Shown: positions 52,676 through 62,113 of the stretch, piece by piece | Position numbering within the stretch: the stretch's first letter is position 1 | Layout of the letters: each line of letters begins with the position of its first letter | Source: Maribellus sp. CM-23 | GTDB taxonomy: Bacteria; Bacteroidota; Bacteroidia; Bacteroidales; Prolixibacteraceae | Reading direction: 5' to 3' | Length of the DNA stretch: 64,000 bases | Assembly: GCF_021354595.1 (NCBI RefSeq) | Contig: NZ_JADWYJ010000010.1 | Coordinates: 36,920-100,919, forward strand | The notes under the pieces: model-generated | Seen by the model: the letters and a program-made list of their open reading frames with translations, nothing else | Databases searched by the model: none | What the model was told of the DNA's origin: nothing | Program-made: the position numbers and the translations under genes

Positions 52676-52683
52676 TAGTTTTG
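52676..52683 (+). promoter_or_regulatory. Putative -7 box (TAGTTTTG) upstream of the 247-residue protein
   Basis: Exact TAnnTTTG, 22 bases before the ATG at 52706; no convincing -33 element. Confidence 0.45.
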
Positions 52684-52705
52684 TAGAAGTTTCGAAACTG
52701 CTCTT

Positions 52706-53449
52706 ATGCGAAAAATACTGGCCATACTAATTTTCCTGTCTATTTTTTCCGGTATTCAGGCTCAGGATACTTCTGTTGATCCAATGTTGATTGAGCTAAA
52801 GGCAAGGTTATTAAGCACAGCCGACAGCTCGGCCGTCCCTTATGCCAACATTGTTTTGCATCGTACCCACAGCGGAACCATTACCAACAACGATGGTTAC
52901 TTTTCGTTGGAAATGCTGAATATCGACAGTCTCGAAGTAACATCGGTTGGCTATAAAAAAACAGTCCTCAAAATACCATCTTATTACACCGGATTCGAAA
53001 CACTCAACTTCTACATGGAGCCTGTTCTCTACCGTGTAGGAGAAGTTACGGTGGAAGGGCAATCGCGGCAACTTGATTATTTTGAACACGGACAACCAAC
53101 GGTGATTCCACCGGAGTTACGCGGAGATGCATTTAATGAAAAGCCTCCGGTACTGGCTGCTTTTTTCAATCCCGTTTCATTTTGGCAATACCACCTTAGT
53201 AAAAAGGAAAAACGGAAACGTGCCGTACGCGAGGACATGGCCGTGATGCGCAACTGGGAGATGCACTCCTTGAATTACAACAAGGAAATGGTGATCAAAC
53301 TAACCGGACTGAATGAAGCCTATGCCGACACCTTTATGGTGTGGTTTAACGGCCAGAATGTACTTCCCTACACCGCTTCCGAGTATCAGGTTCGTGCTTC
53401 CATTGTTGAATACTACCAGCTTTTCAAAATCGACTATGGGTTAAAATAA
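52706..53449 (+). CDS. Carboxypeptidase-like regulatory domain protein
   Basis: The 247-residue protein has a signal peptide (ending IQAQD, about residue 20). A CarboxypepD_reg-like beta sandwich of about 85 residues follows (KARLLSTADSSAVPYANIVL, GTITNNDGYFSLEM, VTSVGYKKTVLKIP), then an alpha/beta C-terminal part (PVLAAFFNPVSFWQYHLSKKEKRKR). Such proteins are exported and of unknown function; the domain is the same as that at the N-terminus of SusC proteins. A similar but longer protein is encoded at 55.5 kb. Confidence 0.85.
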   Translation: MRKILAILIFLSIFSGIQAQDTSVDPMLIELKARLLSTADSSAVPYANIVLHRTHSGTITNNDGYFSLEMLNIDSLEVTSVGYKKTVLKIPSYYTGFETLNFYMEPVLYRVGEVTVEGQSRQLDYFEHGQPTVIPPELRGDAFNEKPPVLAAFFNPVSFWQYHLSKKEKRKRAVREDMAVMRNWEMHSLNYNKEMVIKLTGLNEAYADTFMVWFNGQNVLPYTASEYQVRASIVEYYQLFKIDYGLK

Positions 53450-53752
53450 TGTTTTTGAATGTTTGAATTCATAATTCAACTAAATCAATAATAGATGTTA
53501 ATAAAATACTATTTTGTATTTTATTTCAAGAGGATGATTATATCATTTCGAAAGTAATACATTAAATAAAATATCGAATCAAAGCAAAACAGCATTAAAT
53601 AGTATTGATTTGAAATTTCTATTCAAGAATGACAAATTAATATCTAGAACTATAACAATCTGACCAGCACTTAGATGTTCTTTAACACACACTTTGAGAT
53701 TTACACTAGTGTAACTTGCATAAGCATATTAAACAATTTAAATCTCAAAGTC
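53450..53752. other. AT-rich intergenic region before the peroxiredoxin gene
   Basis: About 300 bases, strongly AT-rich, without a convincing ORF. The only structure I see is the 14-bp palindrome at 53701-53714 (listed separately) and a weak TAACTTGC promoter-like box at 53712. Confidence 0.5.
53701..53714. promoter_or_regulatory. Perfect palindrome TTACACTAGTGTAA upstream of the peroxiredoxin
   Basis: A 14-base perfect dyad lies 38 bases before the peroxiredoxin ATG and overlaps a weak -7 box (TAACTTGC, 53712-53719). It looks like an operator for a dimeric regulator; a peroxide or redox regulator would make sense but is inference. Confidence 0.45.
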
Positions 53753-54505
53753 ATGAAACAATTAATGCTAGCCGTAATGGCTGTCGTCCTTGTTGCGGGT
53801 ACAGTCTTGGCAGAAGGCAACCAAATTCCTCTTATCGGATCTAAAGCTCCCAGCATCAAAGCTCAATCCACTGACGGAAAAATTACATTTCCGGATGATT
53901 TTGGCTCCAGTTGGAAAGTCCTCTTTAGCCACCCGGCTGATTTCACTCCTGTGTGCTCATCTGAGTTACTCGAGTTGGCTAATCTACAACCCCAGTTCAA
54001 CAAAATGGGGGTCAAAGTAGCTGTTATTTCCACCGACAATGTAGCGGTGCACAATATGTGGAAAGCTCATCTGGAAGATATTAACTACAAAAACCATGGC
54101 AAAATCGACATTCATTTCCCGCTGATTGAGGATGTGGATGGTGTTGCCTCTCGAAAATACGGTATGTTGCATGAACCCACCAGCACCAACCGCGATATTC
54201 GCGGCGTATTCATCATCGACGACAAAAACGTAGTCAGGGCTATTAACTTCTATCCCGTTCAGGTTGGACGAAATATGCAGGAAATTGTACGATTGGTGCA
54301 GGCACTTCAAACGACCGACCGCATGTACGTTTACACCCCGGCCAATTGGGAACAAGGGGATGACTACATTGTTCCTTATTTTCCCTACACCAAAGCAGAG
54401 GTGGCCGCCAACCCGGAAGTTAAAGACCTTTATTACGAGGTAAGCGACCGCATGTGGTTTATGAAAGCCAAAGAGCAGCAGGTGGTTCTAAACAACGACA
54501 AATAA
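53753..54505 (+). CDS. Exported 1-Cys peroxiredoxin (Prx6 type)
   Basis: The 250-residue protein reduces peroxides through the peroxidatic Cys in HPADFTPVCSSELLEL. That is the only cysteine, so it is a 1-Cys enzyme needing an external thiol. Prx6-type C-terminal motifs follow (LIEDVDGVASRKYGML, TTDRMYVYTPANWEQGDD). An N-terminal signal peptide (MKQLMLAVMAVVLVAGTVLA) predicts export to the periplasm, unlike cytosolic Prx6. The start at 53753 is chosen because upstream codons add no family sequence. It is monocistronic with a strong terminator after it. Confidence 0.93.
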   Translation: MKQLMLAVMAVVLVAGTVLAEGNQIPLIGSKAPSIKAQSTDGKITFPDDFGSSWKVLFSHPADFTPVCSSELLELANLQPQFNKMGVKVAVISTDNVAVHNMWKAHLEDINYKNHGKIDIHFPLIEDVDGVASRKYGMLHEPTSTNRDIRGVFIIDDKNVVRAINFYPVQVGRNMQEIVRLVQALQTTDRMYVYTPANWEQGDDYIVPYFPYTKAEVAANPEVKDLYYEVSDRMWFMKAKEQQVVLNNDK

Positions 54506-54563
54506 TCATTGCAGTTTTTTTCATAGAACAATAAACAGCAGTTAGGTTGACTCTTCCGCACAA

Positions 54564-54591
54564 AAAAGCCCTGCAAAATTGCAGGGCTTTT
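54564..54591. terminator. Bidirectional rho-independent terminator
   Basis: AAAAGCCCTGCAA/TTGCAGGGCTTTT stem (13 bp, 2-base gap) with T-runs on both strands, between the convergent peroxiredoxin and coiled-coil lipoprotein genes. Confidence 0.9.
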
Positions 54592-54612
54592 GATTTATCT
54601 GGCTTACGAGTT

Positions 54613-55269
54613 CTATTGTCCTATCTCACTTTTCAGAAGCTTCACCTGGTTTTGCAACTTGGTGATGGTCGCATCTTTTTCGACCATTTCCTGTTGCAGC
54701 TTTGCCGCATCCGACTTAACTTTCTCAAGTTGCGACTGCAGGTTCTGTGCACTCGACTGTCCGGCACTGATCTGCCCCTGTAATACTTTTGCCTGGTCGT
54801 TTAACTTGTTGATTTCGAAATTCTTTTCCTCCAGCTGAAGGTCTTTTCCCGACATTTCATTTTCAAGTCTGTCAACCTTTGCCTGAAGCGACTGTATGTT
54901 CTTTTCTTTCGATTCCAAAGCATTGCTTAACCGCTGTTTCTCAAAGTCGAGGTTAAAACTGGTTTCTTCCAGCGAGCGGGTTTGCTTGTTCAGATTAGCC
55001 ATCATATTGCTTATTTCTCCCTTTAACGAATCGATGTATTGATCTTTCATGGCATTACTTTCCATCAACTCGTTTTTCATCGCTTCAAAATCAGCAATCA
55101 GGGCCTTAATTCTGGCAGCTTTGTCTTTGTTTTCGGCATCAAGCTTTCGCGAAAGCTCTTCAGCTTTTAAACGACCGTTTTCCATTTCAACGTATTTCTT
55201 TTTCGAAACACAGGATGACACCGAAACAGCCAGTATAGCCAGTAAAATGATCAGGTATGTGCGATTCAT
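54613..55269 (-). CDS. Coiled-coil lipoprotein
   Basis: The 218-residue protein has a lipobox (VSSC, residue 20) followed by almost continuous heptad coiled coil from about residue 30 to the end (for example RLSNALESKEKNIQSLQAKVDRLENEM). It resembles envelope spacer or scaffold proteins, but coiled coils prevent family assignment. A -7 box, TATATTTG, lies at 55295-55302 on the minus strand. Confidence 0.85.
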   Translation of the reverse strand: MNRTYLIILLAILAVSVSSCVSKKKYVEMENGRLKAEELSRKLDAENKDKAARIKALIADFEAMKNELMESNAMKDQYIDSLKGEISNMMANLNKQTRSLEETSFNLDFEKQRLSNALESKEKNIQSLQAKVDRLENEMSGKDLQLEEKNFEINKLNDQAKVLQGQISAGQSSAQNLQSQLEKVKSDAAKLQQEMVEKDATITKLQNQVKLLKSEIGQ

Positions 55270-55294
55270 AATTTTCTGTTTTTGATGAATGAAA

Positions 55295-55302
55295 CAAATA
55301 TA
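55295..55302 (-). promoter_or_regulatory. Putative -7 box (TATATTTG) of the coiled-coil lipoprotein gene
   Basis: Exact TAnnTTTG on the minus strand, 25 bases before the start codon. Confidence 0.5.
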
Positions 55303-55535
55303 ATAATTAATGCCAAGACGCCGGAACTTGCTGCTTTCAGTTTAAATTGATAATCACCCGTTTTTTCAACATATTCGGTCCTTAACATATACTATTTTGA
55401 ATTGATAACGTTTTAAAGAGGTGAATGGTATTAATTTTTTATTTTTAAGGTGTTTTAGCAAAAACAATGCCTCTTTCGGACTGAACGGCGCAAAAATTGT
55501 AGACCACGGAAAACAGAACATAAAATTTCAGAACA

Positions 55536-56663
55536 ATGAAAACGAAAACAATATTCAGCTTTATCATACTAGCCCATTTGTCGCTTCTCTCTTTTGCCCA
55601 GCAAGGGAGTAAGGTTGCACACGTTTTAAAAGGAAAAGTAATTAATGCAGAAAGCAATCAGCCGGTTTCCTACACCAACATTGGACTGGAAGGAACTTTA
55701 TACGGAACAGCCAGTGACGAAGAGGGAAACTTTGAATTAAAAATTCCGGAAGACCTGAAATCAAAAAATATTTTCTTCTCCGCCGTTGGCTTTCAAAACC
55801 GGCAGTTTCCATTGACAGAGTTATTTGGCAAAGAGTTTAACATTGTAAAGCTCAGGCCGCAATCGTACGATGTGGACAAAGTGGATGTTGCCGGCCAAAA
55901 CATGGTGTTGATCCGCATCCTGCGAATGGCTTCGGAAAACATTCGGTATAATTACGGCGCCGGCCCGTTTAACCTGCACTGCGATCTGTCTGTCCTACAA
56001 TCGAGGGAAGATTCTGTTCTGAAAGATGTGAGTGCCAAGGTACTTATTTATGATAAAAACGGGTACTCTACACCGTCTCCCGAAAATGCATTTCTTTCGC
56101 GTAAATACAAAGTAACCAAACCAGCCGGGAAAGAAGACTACACCTTCTCTACCGCGCAACTGGGAATCGACGAGTTGCTTAACCTGGACTGGGTCCGGTC
56201 TGCATCCGGAATTTTAAATCCTGCCCTTCTGAACGACTACACACTGAAACTGGAAAGTCAACCCAACATTGATGGGAAAGAATACTGGGAAATTGGCTTT
56301 GTTCAGAATAAGCCAACGCTTGAAGGATCGGGAGATTTTTATGCTACTTTGTTAGATGGAAGCATATTCATTAATAAAGAAGACTATTCGGTAAAAAGTA
56401 TTGCGGTCAATGTCCAGTCAGCCAAAAACAATACGCAGGGAAGAGGATTGGGAATCAGTAAATCCAATGCTGACTTTTACAGTAATGTAAACTATGTTTT
56501 TATCGTAAGCTATGAGAATCTGCTGATAAAAAAGATCGCATTAAGCAAACAATACATATATAACAACAAAGAAGTAGCCGAACATTCTGTACTTACTGTT
56601 AACCGCGCCCACGCCAATAACCTGACGGTACTAAACAGCCGGAATTATTTCGCGGGAGAATAG
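55536..56663 (+). CDS. Carboxypeptidase-like regulatory domain protein
   Basis: The 375-residue protein has a signal peptide (ending LSFAQQG, about residue 22). A CarboxypepD_reg-like domain follows (VLKGKVINAESNQPVSYTNIGLEG, TASDEEGNFELKIPEDL, FFSAVGFQNRQFPL), then a long C-terminal beta-rich domain of about 260 residues like those of DUF5686-type or related exported proteins (not certain). Its stop codon touches that of the convergent LytTR regulator gene. Function unknown. Confidence 0.85.
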   Translation: MKTKTIFSFIILAHLSLLSFAQQGSKVAHVLKGKVINAESNQPVSYTNIGLEGTLYGTASDEEGNFELKIPEDLKSKNIFFSAVGFQNRQFPLTELFGKEFNIVKLRPQSYDVDKVDVAGQNMVLIRILRMASENIRYNYGAGPFNLHCDLSVLQSREDSVLKDVSAKVLIYDKNGYSTPSPENAFLSRKYKVTKPAGKEDYTFSTAQLGIDELLNLDWVRSASGILNPALLNDYTLKLESQPNIDGKEYWEIGFVQNKPTLEGSGDFYATLLDGSIFINKEDYSVKSIAVNVQSAKNNTQGRGLGISKSNADFYSNVNYVFIVSYENLLIKKIALSKQYIYNNKEVAEHSVLTVNRAHANNLTVLNSRNYFAGE

Positions 56664-57437
56664 CTATTTCAAAACAGTAAGGCTTTTTATTTGATCCACA
56701 TAGTTTCGTCCGGAAACCAGCAGCGACTGATTTAAATCGTTCATCCGTATTTTACATCGGGAATTGGTGTGCTTTACGACTTCCTTCACGAGCATACGGT
56801 TTACCAGTAAAGCTCGCTGAATGCGGACAAAATTACCAGTAAGTTTATCTTCCAGGTCTTTAAGGGAATAGTCAGAAACATAGCGTTTCCCGTTTATGGA
56901 ATGAATGGTCACATATTTTTCCTCGGCCTGGAAATACGAGATATCCTCGACATTCAGGATCAGCATTCTGTCGCCCAACTTAACCGGAATCGTGGTTATT
57001 TCATTATGGAATGATTGTGCAGTGACTTCATTAATCAGGGCAAGCAACTGCTGACGGTCGGTACGTTGGCGCAAAAACACCAGTTTTTCGATCGATTGCT
57101 CCATCCGCTCTGCTTTTACCGGCTTCACCAGGTAATCAACACTGTGCGTTTCAAAGGCTTTCAATGCAAACTCATCGTGGGCCGTACAAAAGATAACCAA
57201 CGGCGAATGTTCAATTTGTTGCAACACCTCAAAACCATTTAACCCGGGCATTTGAATATCCAGAAAAATCAGATCCGGCTTAAGGGAATCAATCATCGCT
57301 TTGCATTCGACTCCGTTTTTTGCTTCGCCAATAACTTCAATCGTTTCAGAAAAAGGCACAAGCAGTTTTTTCAACCTTTCTCTGGCCAGTTGTTCGTCAT
57401 CGGCAATAATGGTGCGGTATTTAGTCGTTGTATTCAT
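56664..57437 (-). CDS. LytTR family response regulator
   Basis: The 257-residue protein has a receiver domain (TIIADDEQLARERLK, the phosphoacceptor Asp in DLIFLDIQMPGLNG, the Lys in LVKPVKAERM). A C-terminal LytTR DNA-binding domain follows (EDISYFQAEEKYVTIHS, FVRIQRALLVNRMLVKEV). The start at 57437 (MNTTTKYRTIIADDEQ) is chosen; the frame reaches 57518 but that overlaps the kinase gene. It follows its kinase by 1 base and is surely its partner. Confidence 0.95.
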   Translation of the reverse strand: MNTTTKYRTIIADDEQLARERLKKLLVPFSETIEVIGEAKNGVECKAMIDSLKPDLIFLDIQMPGLNGFEVLQQIEHSPLVIFCTAHDEFALKAFETHSVDYLVKPVKAERMEQSIEKLVFLRQRTDRQQLLALINEVTAQSFHNEITTIPVKLGDRMLILNVEDISYFQAEEKYVTIHSINGKRYVSDYSLKDLEDKLTGNFVRIQRALLVNRMLVKEVVKHTNSRCKIRMNDLNQSLLVSGRNYVDQIKSLTVLK

Positions 57438-57438
57438 T

Positions 57439-59265
57439 TTATGCGAGGTGTTTAGGTAAAACAAATTCAATATACTTTTCCGGGTCGTTCTGCCAGTTAA
57501 TGCTGGCTTTGCTACCATAGATCAGTTGCAAGCGTTCGTGGGTGTTTCGGATACCAAAACCACTCATTGGCCCATCCGGAAAACTGGGGCCGTTGTCGTA
57601 AACACGGATGCTGATTTTATTAAATTCCAATTCGAAAACAACAATCCGGACTTCACCATTTTCCAATAGTTTTGAAACGCCGTGCTTTACTGCATTTTCT
57701 ACCAGCGGTTGAATCAGTAGCTGTGGTATCTGTACCGATTTCAACTCTTCCGGGCATTCAAGCGAATAAGCGAGCCGCTCGCCAAAACGCACCTTTTCAA
57801 TATTGAGGTAGGTCTCAACGGCTTTTAATTCGTCGGAAAGAGGGTTGGTTTGCTTTTGTTCGCGGTTGATCGAGTATTTGAAAAAATCGGAAAGCGACAG
57901 AGCCATTTGCTCGGTTTTCTTTGGATCGATGGAAGCCAGGCTGGCAATTGAATTTAGAGAATTATACAGAAAATGCGGATTGATCTTCGCCCGCAACGAC
58001 TGCAGTTCTGCTTTCCGGTGCATCTCACTCATCCGGGCCAGTTCCACATCTTTTTGGTTGATGATACTTTCTGATTTCCTGTTAAAGAAAATGAAGAATA
58101 CTCTAAAAATCGCGATCAATATAAATACAGTCTTAGTCGAAAGTAAAATAGTAACAACATCAAATGGATTCTTGGATTTATCGGTCTCCACAAAAAGTAA
58201 GAATAAAATCAATATCAATGTTGTAGGAACAAGCAGGGTTGTCACAAACGGAAACAAAATCGAAACTACTAGTGATTTATTATCCTCCAGTATCTTTTTC
58301 TCAGCAAAATATATAATCACAATTGAAGCAAAACTAACCGCCGCGAATATTAAAAGCACTTTTATAAGCTCCTTCGACAAAGCTGCATATAAAGTGGTAA
58401 TAATAGAAGAATTAGGAATCAAGTATGACAGAAACAGATTTAAAGAAAGGTAAAGAAGTGCCGTAAACAATACCCAACAACCTTGTTTAAAATACTCCCA
58501 AAAAACATAATTGTGACGTTTGAAAACTCCTCGATTAAGAAGAAATATAAAAAACAAAGTAGTAATCAATATTGAAAGAATATTAGTAAGGAGTGCTATC
58601 GATGTTGCATATTTTAACTTCGCAGGATTTAGGGGAATTTTACGCTTATCAACAACCTTCTTTGATCTGGATGTCTTTAACTTTTCATCATACTTAGCGG
58701 AATAAACCTCCCGAATAACATGAAAATCAACGAAATTATCAACCACAACGTTTTCTGGTGTTGTCACGGTAAAAACACTTAATGGAAGCTTGGTCATTAA
58801 TTCAGGTGTTTGAGAGTAATTCACCAAACTCCTTATTACATGGTAATACAGAATTTGATTTCTTTCTTCAGCCTTAACTCCTTCGGGAATATTGATTGGC
58901 TGAGTTGTTAAAATGATTTCCTGGTTATTGTGATTTCCAAGGCGTACTCGGGGATAGGCTTCACTATCCGGTTTATTTATTTCCAGAATCAGGTTGCAAG
59001 TTCCTTCCTGAATTAGGTACACCTCCCATTTATCAATATAGAGATTAAGGCTATCTATAAGTTGCTGAACAAAAGCAGAGTCGCCCGATGTAAGGTTTCC
59101 ATCAAGCCGGATAAGAATATTTGAATAATACCTGGTTGGTACCTCTTTCGTAACAAAATACTTTTCGACTATATCTTTTACCTCTTTTTTAGTTAAATCT
59201 TTCTGTGCAGATGCCGAGGTAGACAGAAATGCAAATGCGAAGAAAAGAATTATCCAATATTTCAT
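57439..59265 (-). CDS. LytS-type sensor histidine kinase
   Basis: The 608-residue protein has a signal peptide (ending SASAQK), an extracytoplasmic part of about 200 residues and four to five membrane spans (about 220-400). The His_kinase domain carries LRAKINPHFLYNSLNSIASL, with an ATPase region (LIQPLVENAVKHGVSKL, DNGPSFPDGPMSGFGIRN). Such kinases phosphorylate LytTR regulators; the partner gene is immediately downstream. The signal is unknown. The start at 59265 (MKYWIILFF) fits a signal peptide better than the upstream extension. Confidence 0.94.
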   Translation of the reverse strand: MKYWIILFFAFAFLSTSASAQKDLTKKEVKDIVEKYFVTKEVPTRYYSNILIRLDGNLTSGDSAFVQQLIDSLNLYIDKWEVYLIQEGTCNLILEINKPDSEAYPRVRLGNHNNQEIILTTQPINIPEGVKAEERNQILYYHVIRSLVNYSQTPELMTKLPLSVFTVTTPENVVVDNFVDFHVIREVYSAKYDEKLKTSRSKKVVDKRKIPLNPAKLKYATSIALLTNILSILITTLFFIFLLNRGVFKRHNYVFWEYFKQGCWVLFTALLYLSLNLFLSYLIPNSSIITTLYAALSKELIKVLLIFAAVSFASIVIIYFAEKKILEDNKSLVVSILFPFVTTLLVPTTLILILFLLFVETDKSKNPFDVVTILLSTKTVFILIAIFRVFFIFFNRKSESIINQKDVELARMSEMHRKAELQSLRAKINPHFLYNSLNSIASLASIDPKKTEQMALSLSDFFKYSINREQKQTNPLSDELKAVETYLNIEKVRFGERLAYSLECPEELKSVQIPQLLIQPLVENAVKHGVSKLLENGEVRIVVFELEFNKISIRVYDNGPSFPDGPMSGFGIRNTHERLQLIYGSKASINWQNDPEKYIEFVLPKHLA

Positions 59266-59383
59266 AACAGGTTGATTAGAAGTTTTAGTTAAAGAAAGCA
59301 AGTGAATTTCTATTCTGAAAATTTATTATGATAAGATGCAGTACCAAAAGGACAAAGTGCAAAGAAGGCTTTTTTTATCATAA

Positions 59384-59416
59384 AAAAACGGAAACACCGA
59401 CTGGCGGCATTTCCGT
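59384..59416 (-). terminator. Rho-independent terminator of the HlyD-type gene
   Basis: ACGGAAA pairs with TTTCCGT, with an inner CCG/CGG pair, and the minus strand continues with T7. It lies 31 bases after the adaptor gene's stop. Confidence 0.85.
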
Positions 59417-59446
59417 TGCAATTCTATTGTAATTGAATTGTTAGGT

Positions 59447-60769
59447 TTACTTTTCAGCTTTGAAGAGCTCTTCTTCTTTTACCACTTTTACCAGCATACT
59501 GTCTTTCAGCGTACGGTTTATCGCGTTGTAAGGCGCAGTAATAACCTGATCACCTTCAGCTAAACCTTTCAGAATTTCAATGCTAGCGTTGTCCTGAATA
59601 CCGGTGGTTACTTCCACTTTCTTAGCCCGGTCGCCGTTCAAAACAAACACTACCTCCTGTTTTTCCTCGCGCGTTGCACTTTCTTCGGTGGTTTCGGTGG
59701 GTGTTGTGGTCTCTGTCTCTTCGGCAATCTCTTCGGTACCGCCGCCTTCTTTTTTAATGCGGGTGGTAACGGACGATATCGGCACCGAAATCACATTATC
59801 GCGGGTCTCTGTCAAAATATCAACCGTAGCTGACATTCCGGGACGGAACGGATAACGGTTGCCTTCTTCCGGCTTAATCAGATCGGCGTAAGAATCCTTC
59901 AAAAGCAGCACCTTTACATCGAAGTTGGTCACCTGGTCGGCAGTGGTTCCAGTGGTACTCGCCGAGTTGGCGATTTCGGTTACAATCCCTTTGAACTTGC
60001 GGTTCAGGTAAGCATCCACTTCCACCAGCGCGGTATCGCCTTTCATTACCTTTACAATGTCGTTTTCGTTCACCTCTACCTGCACTTCCATTTTTTCAAG
60101 ATCGGCCACCGTCATCATATCGGTTCCCGACATCATGCTGGTTCCAACCACGCGTTCGCCTTTTTCAACGTTCAAAGCCGAAATGGTTCCCGGAATCGGT
60201 GCATAAATCTTGGTTTTGGTCAGCTGTTCCTGTGCTTCCGACAACGAAGCTTCAGCACTGCGAACTGAATATTCGGCGGCCATCACTTCCGACTCGGCCA
60301 CTTTGTAAGCAGCTTCTGCGGTTTCAAATTCAGCCACCGGAATGGTTCCCTTGTCATAAAGTTCTTTCGATCGTTTGTACGAAAGTTCCCGTTCAATCAG
60401 CTGGGCTTTGGCCTGGGCCAACCGGGCTTTCGCAGAATTCACTGCAGCTTCGGAGCGGTTTACTGCCGAAATGTAAATCTCGGGTTTGATCACACAAAGC
60501 AGTTTGCCCTGGGCAACTTCATCGCCTTCTTCCACATACAATTCCACGATCTCACCCGCAACATCGGGGCTGATCTTCACCTCGGTTTCCGGCTGAATTT
60601 TTCCGTTGGCAGTTATAAACTCGGTAATGGTTTTACTTTCCACTTTCTGTGTGGCCACGCTGATGGTAAAGTCTTCACCAAACCACCCTTTTTTCTTTCC
60701 TATCACAAGGAAAATAATCGCAACAACCACAAGTCCGATAAGATAAGGCAGGATTTTCTTTTGCTTCAT
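59447..60769 (-). CDS. HlyD/MacA-type efflux periplasmic adaptor protein
   Basis: The 440-residue membrane-fusion protein has one N-terminal span (about residues 7-22). The lipoyl/barrel-sandwich halves (KISPDVAGEIVELYVEEGDEVAQGKLLCVI and TKIYAPIPGTISALNVEKGERV) are separated by a coiled-coil hairpin (about 90-165). A beta-barrel and membrane-proximal domain with an acidic, Thr/Glu-rich insert (TTPTETTEESATREE) follows. It would link an inner-membrane pump to an outer-membrane channel. No permease, ATPase or TolC gene is next to it, so it is an orphan in this window. Confidence 0.92.
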   Translation of the reverse strand: MKQKKILPYLIGLVVVAIIFLVIGKKKGWFGEDFTISVATQKVESKTITEFITANGKIQPETEVKISPDVAGEIVELYVEEGDEVAQGKLLCVIKPEIYISAVNRSEAAVNSAKARLAQAKAQLIERELSYKRSKELYDKGTIPVAEFETAEAAYKVAESEVMAAEYSVRSAEASLSEAQEQLTKTKIYAPIPGTISALNVEKGERVVGTSMMSGTDMMTVADLEKMEVQVEVNENDIVKVMKGDTALVEVDAYLNRKFKGIVTEIANSASTTGTTADQVTNFDVKVLLLKDSYADLIKPEEGNRYPFRPGMSATVDILTETRDNVISVPISSVTTRIKKEGGGTEEIAEETETTTPTETTEESATREEKQEVVFVLNGDRAKKVEVTTGIQDNASIEILKGLAEGDQVITAPYNAINRTLKDSMLVKVVKEEELFKAEK

Positions 60770-60861
60770 TCTGAAGTAGTTTTTTTATAGGTCAGCAATT
60801 GGTCTCTAAAATTACAAGAAAAAACAACTTGCCAATAAATATCCTGAATCTGTTTGCCGGC

Positions 60862-62112
60862 TTACTCTTTTATCAGCATCCGGGCAGTCAAACGGCTGTG
60901 TTGTTCCAGGTAAATATCTTTTTCTTTTACCATCCAGTCGAGTACATCTTCGGTGTAATGACGTATGGTAACCAGCGTTAACCCGGTATTGTACCTGATT
61001 TTATAGTGTTCCGAAAGTTCGCCAAACACTTCTTCCAGGTCTTCGTCGGTTGCATCGGCTACAATGTTCAGGTCGATGGCTGACTGTTGCATCAGCGTTA
61101 CCTTGATCAGTTTTCCGATCAGGAAATTCACCACACGGTCGATGTCGTTGATCGAAATAATCGAAAAATCTTTGGCCGACAAGGTGATCAACACCTGGTT
61201 TTCTTTCAAAATAAAGATCGGTGGCAATTCAATCCGGTGATCGATTTTGTGAATAACGGTTCCTGGATCATCGGGCGAAACAAAAGAGCGTACCAACAAG
61301 GGGATGCCTTTATTGTGCAAGGGCTGCATGGTCTTCGGGTGAATTACTTTGGCTCCCGAGTGCGTCATTTCCACCGCTTCTTTATACGACAACTCGCTGA
61401 TAAACACCGAATCCTTCATTTTTTTCGGATCGGCACTCATGATTCCCGGTACATCTTTCCAGATCGAAACACTCTCGGCTTCCAGAACACTTCCCAAAAT
61501 AGCGGCAGTGAAATCGGAACCCTCCCTTCCCAGAGTAGTGGTCATGTTGGTGCTGGTCGATGCCATAAACCCTTGTGTAATATACACCTGTGTATCGCTG
61601 AAATTAAAATCTTCCTTTACCAGCTCGTCGGTCCATTCCCAATCCACTTTGGCATCGCGGTAAGTATCGTTGGTTTTCAGGCTGCTGCGCACATCCATCC
61701 ATTTGTTAGGCTGCCCCGCTGCATTCATATAATCACTTACAATGCGGGTCGAGATCAGTTCACCGTAACAAATTATCTGGTCGTATTCAAAGTTGTAATC
61801 GTACGCGGGGCGGGTTTTCAGTTTGTGCTCCAACTCGTTGAACAACTCATACACTCCCTGTGGCATGCCTTTTTCGCCAAACAGTCCTTCGATCACTTCC
61901 ATGTGATACTCTTTGAACTGCTTTGCAATCTCCCACTTCCGATCGCTTTGATCGTAATACGCTCTCACCAGCGTTTCCAACAGGTTGGTGCTGTTTCCCA
62001 TGGCCGAAATTACCACAGCCAGTTGTTCAGGTTCACGCTGAATAATATCACAAACATTTCTTACAGCCCCGGCGCTTTTTACCGAAGCTCCTCCAAACTT
62101 GAATACTTTCAT
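60862..62112 (-). CDS. lysC: Aspartate kinase
   Basis: The 416-residue monofunctional enzyme phosphorylates aspartate, the first step towards Lys, Thr and Met. Motifs: MKVFKFGGASVKSAGAVRN, the substrate loop TLGREGSDFTAAILG and EAVEMTHSGAKVIHPKTMQPL. The C-terminal ACT pair (ILKENQVLITLSAKDFSIIS onwards) would give feedback control. A 28-codon ORF ends 2 bases before its start codon, and a -7 box lies about 135 bases upstream. Confidence 0.95.
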   Translation of the reverse strand: MKVFKFGGASVKSAGAVRNVCDIIQREPEQLAVVISAMGNSTNLLETLVRAYYDQSDRKWEIAKQFKEYHMEVIEGLFGEKGMPQGVYELFNELEHKLKTRPAYDYNFEYDQIICYGELISTRIVSDYMNAAGQPNKWMDVRSSLKTNDTYRDAKVDWEWTDELVKEDFNFSDTQVYITQGFMASTSTNMTTTLGREGSDFTAAILGSVLEAESVSIWKDVPGIMSADPKKMKDSVFISELSYKEAVEMTHSGAKVIHPKTMQPLHNKGIPLLVRSFVSPDDPGTVIHKIDHRIELPPIFILKENQVLITLSAKDFSIISINDIDRVVNFLIGKLIKVTLMQQSAIDLNIVADATDEDLEEVFGELSEHYKIRYNTGLTLVTIRHYTEDVLDWMVKEKDIYLEQHSRLTARMLIKE

Positions 62113-62113
62113 C

